44,928 nt of DNA from Pelagophyceae sp. CCMP2097 (taxonomy: Eukaryota > Sar > Pelagophyceae): NCBI GenBank assembly GCA_026770575.1, contig MU657168.1, forward strand, positions 276,738 to 321,665, read 5' to 3'. The position numbers and the translations under genes were made by a program. Numbering within the stretch: position 1 is the stretch's first letter; each line of letters opens with the position of its first letter. The notes under the pieces were generated by a model, which was not told where the DNA came from, did no database searches, and worked only from the letters and a program-made list of their open reading frames with translations. Shown in pieces: positions 1-10,600 of the stretch.

Positions 1-570
1 GGAGCCAAGGCCTCGGAGAGCGCGTCAGCACATATAGCGCGGCGTCTCCTCGCGGTGGTATGGACGCCCAGTCACTTTGGCACTTCGGTCTGGTTCGTTG
101 GCGTAGCCGGTTGGGGTGCGGGGCGTCGGCGGCTTTTTCGAGTTCATTCGGGATGAGGATGTGATTATTATTGCGTTTATGGGTCATCAGTATCGCGCTT
201 GCGTGAGAGTCGAGACTGGGTTCGATTCCCGAAGTCGAAAATAAAAATAAAGATCAGGAGTATTAGATCAAAACCCGAGACCCCGGGAAATTTGCATCTA
301 ACGGCCCCGAAATTGCACCGGACCTTAAGTCGGACACGAGGAAGGTTCGGGAGAAGAGCCAGCGTCTACCCGCCTGGGAGGGGGCGCGGACGCGGCGGGG
401 GCCTGAGGAGGCTGGGCCGGGGTCGGAAAATCCGGGGTGCTCTATTTCGATTCCGTTTAACGGGCCTTATGACGGAGGCTTCGGACATTGCCGGGGATGT
501 GGAGACCCTAGGAGCCCGGGCCCATTGTAAATACCGGATTCGATCGCAGAACTAACTTTACAATTGTGGC
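1..570. other. Left flank, no gene recognised
   Basis: No reading frame here resembles a known protein. The longest frame (199-555, plus) is rich in Arg, Gly and Pro and looks like a chance frame in GC-rich DNA. A GGTTCGATTCC box near 220 resembles a tRNA T-loop, but no cloverleaf could be folded around it. Nothing else is visible. Confidence 0.5.
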
Positions 571-891
571 TGGGGAAGATAGAAATGCATTCTTATTGGC
601 GAGGGTAGTTATCGAGGAAAACGTAATTTAGTGCTGGGGTGGTTTTAGTGATCTGAGCGCGCTCCGCGCGAGCGCGCGATCACGCACAGCGAAAAAACTC
701 GTTTGAAAAAATAAAGAGAAACGCGCCTTTTTTTGTTCAATTCCTACCTTCCCCAAGGCACTGCGCTTCGAGGACGACGAGTTAGAAGGTGGCGTTTGGA
801 CGAGCCGATCCGGCTCGCTGAACTCTACACCGTAGGCGGGCTAACTCGGATTTGATATACCCGGAGTAAAAGTCCATTTCTATCTTCCCCA
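571..891. repeat. 321-bp segment bounded by 17-bp inverted repeats
   Basis: The 17 bases at 571-587 (TGGGGAAGATAGAAATG) recur as a perfect reverse complement at 875-891. Between them lie a GC-rich hairpin-like stretch near 655-690 and an A/T-rich stretch, with no coding frame. A small non-autonomous inverted-repeat element is possible. No clear target-site duplication flanks it, so a chance or regulatory inverted repeat cannot be excluded. The 15 bases at 559-573 also have a reverse complement at 1530-1544, so the whole 559-1544 block may be nested. Confidence 0.45.
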
Positions 892-973
892 GGATGTAAT
901 GTAATGTAATAGGAATCACAGGATGTCCAGTCCCGGAGGACCTTCTCCTGGCCTAGTCAGATCAACCAACTTA

Positions 974-1531
974 GGATTACGGTTGTTTGCCAGGGTAGGT
1001 ACCACAGTTTTAGGTGAGTACGTTATTTGGGAGGGTACGTGGGTACGTCGACGGCCGGCAACGACGAGGGACCCTGGGGGTACGTGGGTACGTCGGCTTC
1101 GTAGATGCCCTTCCCCGAAAAAATCGCCGATCCCGAAAAAAACGCTTCGGCGAAGTGTGGAAAACCCGGAGCACGCACAACGGGTGCCTTCCCAGTGGGT
1201 GGCCATGCTGCGGACCGCGCTCGGAGCGTTCGATTGCTCGCGCCTGTGGGCTCGCCGCTTCGGTCCGATGGCCCTGTCGGGGTGCACCGAGCTAGTGCTC
1301 GGAAATCAGTGCCCGCAGAGCACCGCGCAGCAGAATACAGAGCTCCCTTCGTCGAAGCCTCTCGTAAGATTTGATATATTCCTTCAAATCAGCGTTAAGG
1401 TAAGCAAGGCGCGTCGGGGTACGTGGGTACGTCGCCGGGGAGCGGCGGCAACGAAAGGTGGGGGGACGCGGGTACGTCAAAAGCCCATTTGCGAAAACTG
1501 TCGTACCTACCCTGGCAAACAACCGTAATCC
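974..1531. repeat. 558-bp terminal-inverted-repeat element, MITE-like
   Basis: The ends at 974-1002 and 1503-1531 are perfect 29-bp inverted repeats. The match extends inward to 974-1011 and 1494-1531 (38 bp) with one mismatch. Each end is followed inward by short direct repeats of GGGTACGTGGGTACGTCG, seen near 1036, 1078 and 1417. No transposase motif is present in any frame. Size, terminal inverted repeats and lack of coding capacity fit a miniature inverted-repeat transposable element. No convincing target-site duplication was found at the edges. Confidence 0.6.
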
Positions 1532-1670
1532 AGCCACAATTGTACAATTGTACAGCGATTTGATTCGACGGGCCGGACATCGGGACTCGTGACCTCGATC
1601 GTCGGAGCCAAGACTGCTCTCGGCCTTGGCGCGGACGAGTCCCTTTTGTATATGTAAAGAAGCATTCAAT

Positions 1671-3846
1671 CTAGTCGAGGGACTCAATCCCCTTGCCCTC
1701 GCCCTCGGGCAGCGCCGCGGTGGGTACTCGGTCTTTCGCTTCGAGGAGTTCCGGGGCGGGTTCGTCTTCGTCGTCGCCGCCCTGGCCGAATTCGTTGACG
1801 CGCGTAAAGTCGACCGCGTAGATGTAGCGCTGGTACAGCGTGGCGATGAAGATGACGTCGTCCCGCAAGCAGCTGAGGCGGTGTAGGGTTGGCATCTTGA
1901 TGATGAAGGCGAAGAGGTCGTCGATGAAGGTATTTAGACTTTTGTAGACCATGGCGCGCCAGGGCAGGTGCGCCACGGACTTGAGGCGGTAGTTGATGTA
2001 CAACTGCGGCGTCATCATCACAAAGCCGAAGACGTAGATGAACCCGACGAGCGACCCGACGGCCCAAGAGTACCAGCCCTTGTGCGTGCCCGTGACCAAA
2101 GAGAACGCGGCGTAGCCCACTAGGAGAGGCACCACAACATAGAGCAAATGCGTCGTGGCCTCGTCGTCGTAGCGCTTGGTTGGCGAGGCGGCGTACGACT
2201 CCTCGGCGTGGACCCCGGTGATCCTCCCCGTCACCGGGTCGCGCCTTATGCGCACGGCCTTTGTCAGCTTGAAGAACTCGGTGAGCAAACCCATGCCCGA
2301 GGAGAACATGATCATCCAGGACGTGTCGTTGTCCATAAGATAAAGAAGAATGACGGTCTGAAAGAAGCAGTTCAATCCGATGGTCCGCGCTGAGAGGCCC
2401 TCCAGCGTCTTCTTGTTTCTCCAGAATTTGACGTTGTTGCGGAAGGCGAGGCCCTCGAAGACCATGTGCAGCACGGAGATGATCGCGGTGAGGGCGAGGA
2501 GCCAGGGTTGCGTCTCGGCAAGCATTTCTCGGATAATGTCAGACTCGCCTTCCGACTGAAGCCCCAGCTTGGCTTGGGACCGCCACTGCTCGGAGAGCGA
2601 GTGCTGCAGCTGCCACTTGACGAAGCCAATCGTGCCGTACGACGCTGATAGAGCGGTGGAAGTCAGAGTGGAATTGACTGCGTACAGTTGCTTCGTCGTG
2701 AGCCAAAACTCGTCGATATACACTACAGGGTAGTAGTCGCCGTCGGCGTCGAAGCGCAGTATGGTCGCGATCGCAGCCGGGATGCCCGCGCGCTGGAATT
2801 CCGTGTGCATAGCGACCTACGCCCAAATACGCCCAAAGCCTCGGCCTGCACGCTTGAAACCAAAGACGCACGAGGCGGATGCGCAGCGTGGGCTTCCAGA
2901 ACACGACAGCGTCTTCCAGCGTGGCGTTGCCGTCCGCCGCGGGCTCGTCCTCCTTGGCCGCCTCGCCGAGCAGGCTCTTCTTGTTGGCCACCTTTTTCGG
3001 CTTGCGGTGCGACGTCAGCTCGCAGTGCGCCTCGACGACGCGCCTGCGGAGCCGGTCGACCGCGCGCGCGCGACGGCGTTCCTCACGAGGCGTCGTAGTC
3101 GCGGATGTCGAAGGTTTCGTTAGCGAGGGCGATAAAGACGTGCGCGAACACCGTCTCGTTCCGCCACGCGCCGCCAACCACGGGGCTCTGCGAATCAAAG
3201 TCAAAGGAGACGGCCCGTGTGTTCGAAGGGTGGAAGTCGTAGCCGAGGCCCGTCTCGGACCAGAGGTGCTGCGACGAGTTAAAGTCGAACGCCTCGTCCA
3301 GCGAGACGTACGCGTGCAGCTCCAGCGCCGCGCCGTCGGGCCATTTTAACTTGTGCGGCGGGAACTTGGCGCCCGCCGCGTCGTGCCTGCGCGGGGTGTA
3401 TTCGCCGAAAGTGGGGTTTCCGGCGCGTCCTCGAACGAGGCGTTTCGGGGTCGTTTAGACGCACGTCGGGAAGAACGGCGCCTCGGGGCCCTCCTTGGCC
3501 GGGGAGTACTTTTCCGCCCACTTCTCGAGCTCGCCTAGGTCGCGAAGTCGTCGCCAGCTGCGTCTCCCATGCGACGTCGAAGCTATGCATAGTCGAAGCT
3601 TACTCTTGGCGCGCGGCTCTTGGGAAACCGTAGAGCCGTCGAACATGGGGTGCGAAGGATCGGAGACGCGCGGCTTCTCCGCGCCCTTGAACAAGTGCTG
3701 CACGCCTAGGCCGCCGGCCTCGTGGGAAGCGCTCGCGACAAGGGCGGCGCACCCTGCATCATGATGAACATCATGACAAGGCGCGACATTTGCGCCATCA
3801 CCGGCTCCTGTGGCGGCGCCTCCGCGGCCTCGACCGCCTCCGCCAT
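1671..3846 (-). CDS. CLPTM1: CLPTM1 family multipass membrane protein
   Basis: This is the cleft lip and palate transmembrane protein 1 family; relatives sit in the ER or early secretory pathway and act in membrane-protein trafficking and lipid scrambling. Five exons rebuild 650 residues: 3846-3753, 3705-3465, 3386-3087, 3043-2872 and 2816-1671, all joining in phase. Family blocks are plain in the last exon: DADGDYYPVVY, a lumenal FVKWQLQ stretch, then membrane helices carrying HKGWYSWAVGSLVGFIYVFG, MTPQLYINYRLKSVAHLPWR, NTFIDDLFAFIIKMP and CLRDDVIF...LYQRYIY. The length is close to human CLPTM1 (about 670). A further in-frame 69-bp intron (3603-3535) is possible in exon 2; the protein would then be 627 residues. 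The start ATG at 3846 precedes a hydrophobic Met-rich segment. The gene is divergent from the PH-FYVE gene. The family call is firm; only the N-terminal exon limits are uncertain. Confidence 0.93.
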
Positions 3847-4016
3847 GCTGGAGCGCGGGCGCAAAGGACCGACAACGAGCTCGGAAGCACGACGAATGGA
3901 TGCCCGGGCGCGCGATCGCCGATCTCGTTTGGCGATAACGTTTCAGAAAATCTGTTGCGGGAACAAAACGGGAAACTTCCCCTCAACCGAGGCCGCTGTC
4001 CGCGAGCCGCGCGGCC
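3847..4016. promoter_or_regulatory. Bidirectional promoter region, CLPTM1 / PH-FYVE
   Basis: These 170 bases separate two divergent start codons, 3846 (minus) and 4017 (plus, context GCGGCCATGG). The promoters of both genes must lie here or overlap the 5' ends. No TATA-like box or clear palindrome stands out. The assignment rests only on gene arrangement. Confidence 0.4.
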
Positions 4017-5642
4017 ATGGAGTCCGCGAGCAAGGACTCGCAGAGCAAGGCGGTTCGGCGCGGCTCGAATCTGTGCGTGAACGGCCTTTTCCCCTGCCAT
4101 CATCGAGACTCATCTGCGGGCCTTTTCCCCTTGCCGTCGACTCTTCGTGCCTCCGGCGCACCGCAACCGCAGGCTCGCCTCGTCGCTCGCATCGGCCTCG
4201 TCCCTCGCGTCACCGGCGGCGTCCACAGAGCGGGCGCAGCGGCGTTGACGCAGCCGAGACGGCGTTGACGCAGCCGCGGCGGCGCGGGACGCCCTGATTA
4301 GGTCTGGCCTGGTGACGAAGCAGTCGTTCGAGTTTGTTGACTACGAGGTTTTCGGCGGCGGCCTGGCGCGCGCTAGAGAGCTTGAGATTGGCGGCCTGGC
4401 GCTGACGGGGCGCGGCGTCGTGCTCCGCGAGGGCACTCTGAAAAAGGTGAACCGCGGCGAGACGCGGCAGTACCTCTTCGTCCTCCTCGCAGACGCGCTC
4501 GTCTACGCGCGCGGCGCGCCGGGCGTGGCCCTGGAGCTGAACCACGAACTCGCGTTGGTTGACGTGGTCACCAAGGCTTTGACAGAGGCCGAGTGCGAGC
4601 GCGCCGACACGGCCTTCGGCTGCCAGTCGCCGGCCAAGTCGTTCATCGTGCGCGCGGCGACGGCATCCGACGCGCGCGGCTGGCGTGGGGCCATCGACCG
4701 CGCGGCGGCGAAGCGGCGCGCGGCTTTGGGCGCCGTATCGCCAACTGCGCTCGCGCCCATCTGGACGCGCGACGCCGACGCCGGCGGCTGCGCGCTCTGC
4801 GCGCAGCGGTTCACGCTCCTCAAGCGGCGCCACCACTGCCGCAAGTGCGGCAAGCTCGTCTGCCACGCCTGCTCGGGCGAGAAGCTCCGGCTCCCGGGCA
4901 ACGACAGCCGCGAGACGTTCCAGCGCGCCTGCCTCCCGTGCGTGGCAGCCGCCGAGACTTTTTGGACCGCGCGCCTAGGTGCCACGCGGCGCACGTCGAC
5001 AGCCGCGCGTACGGCGTCGACCGCGTCCTCTCCACGCGGACCAAGTACGCCCCGAGGCCGCCAGGCTCCGAGGAGGCGCCCGTGGAGCAGGCGCGCCCCA
5101 AATCGCCAGAGCTCCCGCCGCGGCCCCGGGCCGCCGCCGCGCCGCCGCTGCCCTCGCGAGGCTGCGGCGCGCCGGCCGGCGCTCCGGCGCCGCCGCCGCG
5201 CGACGGCGACGCCCCGGCGGTGCCGCAGCGGGACTACGCCCCACCCGCCCAGCAACCTCCGGAGGCGGGCCAGGCGCCGCCGCCGCCCGCGCGCGACTAC
5301 AGCGGGGCGCCTGAGGCGGGCCCGACGCCGCCGCCGCCCGCGCAGGACTACGGTGGGACGCCGCCGGATGCGGGCTCACCGCCGCTGCCCGCGCGCGACT
5401 ACGGCGGGGCGCCGCCTGTGGTGCCGTCGCGCGACTACGGTGCGGCTTCTCCCGTGCTGCCGTCGCGCAACTACGGCGCCGCGCCCGCACTGCCTCGGCG
5501 CGACTACGCCCCGCCGCCACTCGCCGAGCGAGACTACGTCGGCGCGACGCCGTCGCGCGCGGCGCCGCCGCTGCCGCCGCCGCGCGACTACGCCGGCGCC
5601 TCGGGCGCGCCGCCGCCGCCGCCGCGCGATAGCATTTCCTAG
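4017..5642 (+). CDS. PH-FYVE protein with proline/RDY repeat tail
   Basis: Predicted phosphoinositide-binding adaptor, probably endosomal. Three exons (4017-4072, 4302-4937, 4979-5642) give 451 residues. After a short leader, residues about 20-155 look like a PH domain (GTLKKVNRGETRQYLFVLL near its start). Residues about 175-242 form a FYVE zinc finger: WTRD, CALC, the ligand-binding RRHHCRKCG, CHAC and CLPC. The last cysteine pair is made only after removing a 41-bp intron, which supports that join. From about residue 265 to the end the protein is low-complexity, with about ten units of the form P-P-P-x-R-D-Y-x-G; the Pro runs could bind SH3/WW domains and the tyrosines could be phosphorylated. 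Joining exon 1 over a 229-bp intron gives a good start context; without it no ATG precedes the PH domain. PH plus FYVE is a known pairing; the tail is unusual. Confidence 0.85.
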
Positions 5643-5939
5643 ACAGAGCTTTATACTTGGGCGTCTCCGGAGACGCGCCTCGTCCAAGGGCGTCGTCGAG
5701 GCCGAAGACGTCGACGGCCCGCCGCACGTGCTCCTGCGTGCTCAAGTGGCCGCTGCGGCTGTGTTCCACTTTCGGATCGCTGAAAACGGCACTGGTGGAG
5801 CGGCCGGCCCCGCGTTAACCCGCGGGTCCGGCCGGACGAGCGTGCGAGAAAGCCGTGGGAGGCCGTGTCGGCGGCCCAACCCGTCCGTCGACCGTCTGCC
5901 ACGGAGTCGCGCCGGTCTGAGGACGAGGACACGGCCCGG

Positions 5940-7174
5940 ATGCTCCGGAAGCAGGGCCGCCGCGGGCCCCTCGGCGCCGCGGCGTCTTTGGCGGACCGCG
6001 AGCGGACGCCGCTGGGGCAAAAGGTGGGGTTCGTGCTGCTTGCCACGCTGGCCTGCGGCTACGCGTGGCTCGCGTCGAGCTTTTTGGAGCCGACGTGGGT
6101 CGGCGGCGGCGGCGAGATCCCCGTAGTCGTGCTCGGCACGATGGGCGCCGGCACGATGGCCATGACGCGCGAGCTCCGGGCGCTGGGCCTCGATGTCGTG
6201 CGTCCCTCCAAAGGGTCCGCGCGGCCTCGGACGCCCGCGCTAGGACCACGAGGCGACGCTCGGCGACGACGGCGTCGTGGGCTGGATCCACGCGCTCCTG
6301 TACACGCCAAAGCTGCCGCGTGGTGAATCAGACCCGCTCTGCGGCGGCAACCTGCGCGCAGCCTGGTGCGCCGGAGGCCGACGAGCGGCCCCGCGGCTGC
6401 GCTCTCAGCGATCGCCTTAGGCACGTGCAGCTCGTCGCGGCGGACCGGCGAGCCGGATGCGGCAGCGGTTCGCCCAAGGGGCTCAACTCGGCGCGCGTCG
6501 AGGCCTGCTGGGACGCCGTCTGCCCGACGGCCCTCGAGGATTGGCGCGGCTGCGCTTTGGAAGGCCAATGCCCGCGAGGCTTTACGAAGAGGCCAATCAT
6601 CATGGCGCGGCACCCGCTTCGCACCGTCGAGTCGCTCGTCGCCGGGTTCTGCCCGAGAGGCGACGCGGCGGCTGCGGCGTCGCGCGTGCGGCAGCTCGAG
6701 GCCGCGGGCCGGCTGCTGCTGGCGCCGCACCTCTCGCGCGCCGCGTTGGGCCGGACGAACATGACGTGCGCCCACGCCTTTGCAGCCTACTGGCTCGCAT
6801 TTTACGCCAGGCTCGACGCCGCCGTCGGGCCGCGCGCCGACTGGGTCCGGCGCGAGGACGCGACGGCGTGCGACGTCGTCGCCCTCGCCTCGCGGCGGGC
6901 CGACTCGCCGCGCCTGGCCGCGGCGCGGCGGACCTGCGCCTCGGACTACCCGCGCCTCCGGTCGCTTTTCGCGCGGCTCCGGGAGAAGCTCCTCGAGTTG
7001 CGCGACGACGGCGCGTTCGGCAGGCAGAGCCAGACCAACGAGCGCAATTCGCTCCGGCGCGCGCCCGTGGCTGTCACCTTTGACGACCTCCGGGGCTACG
7101 ACCGGCGCCTCGCCGACGACGTTGCAAAGCTCGCGCAGCGCCTCGGCTACGCAGACGTCGGCAACCCGCGATAA
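5940..7174 (+). CDS. Membrane-anchored sulfotransferase-like protein
   Basis: Likely a Golgi type II enzyme that moves sulfate from PAPS to an unknown acceptor. Three exons (5940-6197, 6244-6365, 6421-7174) give 377 residues. A cytosolic leader of about 30 residues precedes one membrane helix (VGFVLLATLACGYAWLASSF). Then comes a P-loop-like segment, VVVLGTMGAGTMAM, in the place of the 5'-phosphosulfate loop. Farther on, IIMARHPLRTVESLV matches the 3'-phosphate motif with its conserved Arg and Ser. NMTCAHAFAAYWLAFY resembles the helix that follows in sulfotransferases. Both introns start GTGCG and join in phase, one completing a Trp codon. The start is the only ATG in the first exon; the frame stays open upstream to about 5780, so a further 5' exon is possible. 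The family call is moderate because the P-loop departs from the usual PKxGT form. Confidence 0.65.
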
Positions 7175-7641
7175 AAGTGTCGAAAGCCGCAGGACTGCCG
7201 CTGGGGCCGAGGCGCGTGCGGCGCTCGAAGTCTCAGCGCTCGGGCCCGGATGAGGGTTCGGGTTCGGGTTCCTGGCCGTTTGCTCACGTGAGGAGCTTGA
7301 CCTCGTGCGCTCCGACGCCCTGCGGCGGCAAGGAGTGCGACACAGCGACTCGATTGGGCGTCCCCGCCGTCAAAGTCGCGACGCGTTCCGCCTCGAGTTC
7401 GTCGCATCGATGGACCCACGCTCCCTTGCCTTGCCAAGATTCCTTTACAATTGTAGATAGGGATCCCTATATATTCGCCGTATCTTCAACGGAACCTCCA
7501 GCGCGCGAACTGTCGAACCCCCCGGCCGTGGACTCGGAACTCCCCCGTGGTAAGCGCGTCGACGCTCCACCGCGCCGCGGCGGCCCCATCTGTTGGCTTT
7601 AGCAGCCTCAGTGGAGTGGGGTGGAACGGCACCGGCCAGGT
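7175..7641. other. Intergenic, upstream of the NACHT gene
   Basis: No gene is seen in these 467 bases. The region holds three copies of GGGTTC at 7254-7272, a 14-bp perfect palindrome ATAGGGATCCCTAT at 7457-7470, and an adjacent TATATA at 7469-7474. The last two lie about 170 bases before the start codon at 7642 and may belong to its promoter. Confidence 0.35.
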
Positions 7642-10600
7642 ATGGGGTCTGCGGTTTCGACCGAGGGCGCAGCGGCCGACGGCGAGGCGCTCACCAAGGA
7701 CGCGGCGCGGGGCCTCGTGCCGCGCGGCCGCTGGACGGCGGCGTTTGAGCGCCGCTTCGATGACGGTGGCGTCGTCCCGCGCGGCGAGGCCGAGGCCGCG
7801 TGGCGCGCCGCGGAGCACTCGATCTGCGTCGCCGACTGCGAGCTCGGCCCGACGGTGACGCTCCAAGCGCTGAACCACTCGACGCTCCAAGCCGACAAGC
7901 TCCGGCTGCACATGACCGGCACGCGGGAGTGGGTCTTCGCCGCGTTCGACGCCTGGCTCGCCAAGGACGCCGCGTCGACGGACAAGCTCTTCTGGCTCAT
8001 GGGCGGCGGCGGCACCGGTGCGCGCCCCGCGACTGCTTCGAGCCCCGCATGGGAGGCCGGTCGTGCCCCCGGCCGTCGCCGCGATCCGAGGCGCCTAGGC
8101 AAGAGCGTGGCCTTTTCCGTGCTGCTCGACCGGCAGCGCCGGCGCGGCGCGGCCATCGCGTGGCACCTCTGCCGCCACGACGACGCGGCGGCGTCCAAGC
8201 CGGCGACGATCATCCGTTCCCTCGCCGCCATGCTCTGCGAGACGGTGCCCGGCTTCGAGGCGCAGCTCCGCGCCAAATTTCCTGGAATCGTTGAAGAGGG
8301 CGGCGACCTGGACGACATGCAGCCAGCGGACCTCTTCGCGGTGCTCGTTTGCGGCCCGCTGTCCGAGGTCGAAGCCCCGGGGCACAACTGCGTCATCGGC
8401 ATCGACGCGCTCGACGAGCTGCCGCGCGAGCACCTCAAGACCATGCTGGCGCTCGTCGCGGACTCGTTCCCGAATCTGCCGGATTGGGTGAAAGTCTTTG
8501 TGACGTCGCGTGACGAGGCGCAGATCAAGGCGGCGCTCTCCAAAGTGTTTTCGCCCATGGAGTAAGTGGCCCGTAGGGCCCCATCTTGACACTCATACCG
8601 GATTGTACCACATGGCGACGGTCTGCTGCTCTTGCTATCGTCGTCGCAGCGGCGGCGTAGGCTCAAGGTCGACGGGTCGCGCAACCAGGAGGACGTGCGC
8701 GCGTACCTGCGGTCCATCGCGCGCGACAACGTCGACAACGAGCTCTCACTGGAGGACGTCGAGCGCGACGTCGAAAAGGCGTTTCCGGGTCTCGCCATGC
8801 GCGGCAAACTCGCGCCGCTCGCGGCGCCGCTGCTGGCATCCAAAGAGGCCTACGACGGTGCGATGGCCGAGATCGTGCTGCAGCCCCGGTACGGTGACCT
8901 CTTGTCGGAGATTAAGGAGATGCGTCCGGCTCCGCTGCACCAGACGTCGGCGGACTTGGACGCGCTCTTCGTCGAGGCCGCGCGCGCGCAGACCATCGTC
9001 ACGGCGGCGATCGCGGACGAGTGGGAGGCGGACGCGGGCGCGCGCCACATCCGCCACCCGACGGAGTCTGCCAAGCAGGCCTGGGTCGACTCGGCCGACG
9101 ACCCGGGCACCAAGGGCATGCCGCGCGCGCTGGAGAAGGTGGCCAACGACTACGGCGGCGACTTTCAGCGGCTCACGGACATTTCGCGCATCTCGTTGCG
9201 GTTTTCCTGCTGCGAGCGGCTCCTGCAGGGCTTCCGCCACCTGCAGGAGACGTCGCGGTGGGTGCTGCTCCAGGTGAAGAACCGATTCGCGTCGCCTACG
9301 CCGCTGGGCTACCGCGACATCAACGCCTGCTTCGCCGTGCCCATCGCCGATGGCACGGTGCACATCGTTGAGGTCCAACTTAATATTTACGACATTCTGC
9401 GGGCCAAGTCGATTGCGCACGCGCACTACGAGGCGGTGCGGTCGAAGCTCCCAGAGCTTTGCGCGGGCACGGCGCACTCGGCGGGCGCGCTCGAGGCGTT
9501 TATCATGAAACGCCTCGACAACTCGGCGCTCGACGCCGTCGTTGACGTGCTCGCGGCCAAGTCGGACGGCCTCTTCATATACGCGCGGCTGCTCGAGGAC
9601 CACCTCGCGCAGGCGGGCGCCGCGCGGACCTACGCGGCGCTCGAGGGCCTGCCCGCGGGGCTCGACGAGATCTACGAGGCGAACTTCCGACGGTGCTTTG
9701 ACGACGAGGCCAAGTGGAAGCGGTGCGCCGGCGTCGTCGCCATGATCGTCGCCGCGCGCGAGCCGCTCCGCGTCGGCATCGCGCGCGACGTCATGGGCAC
9801 CGCCGCATTCGACGAAGTCGCGGCCGACCTCAGCATCCTCTTCCCCATCGCCGACGGCAGGCTCCGCGTCCTGCACAAGTCGGTCACGGACTGGCTCCAG
9901 CTGCCGGCGCGCGCCGGCAAGAGCTTCTACCTGGGCCCGGCCGAGGTCACGGCCGCGCACGCGCGGCTCGCGCGCGCGCTCGAGGGCGCGCTCTCGCTCG
10001 ACGGCGCGTCAGAGCTGGCAACGTACGCCGTCGCCCAGGTCGTCTACCACCAGGTCCGCGCCGCTTCGGCGGACGAAGCCGCCGAGTCGTTCGAGTCGCT
10101 GCGCCTGACCCTGCGCGACGCCGGCTTTTGCGCACGGCGCGTGACGCTGGGCCAGCGCGCGGGCCTCGCCGAGGACTACGCCAACGCCATCGCGCGCGCG
10201 CCGGCAGCGGCAGCGCGCGTCCTCAAGGAGTGGTCCAAGTTTGTGCGCCTCTACGCGCCGTTTATCGCAAAGTGCCCGCACCTCGCCTCGTCGTACGCGC
10301 GCAACTTTGGCCATGCGTCGACGTCGTGCGTCGCCGAGGACGCTGCCGCCGCCGCCGCCGCCGCTGCACCCTCTGCCACGCACTGGGTTTTCGCCAACGC
10401 GCCGACGGCCGCCGACGCGCTCATGACAAAGATGGCCTCTGGCGGCCAGGGCGCCGCCGCGTCGCTGCGCCACGACGTCACCTGCGTCGCGGCTGGCAGC
10501 CTCGCAATCTTTAAGATCTCCACGGGCGAGCCCGTGCACGACGTGAGCGTCGACGAACCCGCCACCGCCGTCGCGCTCGCGGACGGCGAAGACGCCCTCG

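Noticed and set aside
199..260. Possible tRNA, because of GGTTCGATTCC
   Set aside because: The T-stem pairs poorly beyond three base pairs and no D-arm, anticodon arm or 7-bp acceptor stem can be found at the right distances.
4210..5769. Long minus-strand frames opposite the PH-FYVE gene
   Set aside because: The plus strand carries clear PH and FYVE motifs with consensus introns; the opposite frames are Arg/Ala-rich shadows.
7254..7275. Telomere-like GGGTTCGGGTTC repeat
   Set aside because: There are only three short units, the six-base unit is not a known telomere repeat, and it sits between genes.
8746..9960. 404-codon minus-strand frame opposite the NACHT gene
   Set aside because: It is a shadow of the plus-strand frame, which holds the STAND and RelA/SpoT-like motifs; it encodes Arg/Val-rich low-complexity sequence.
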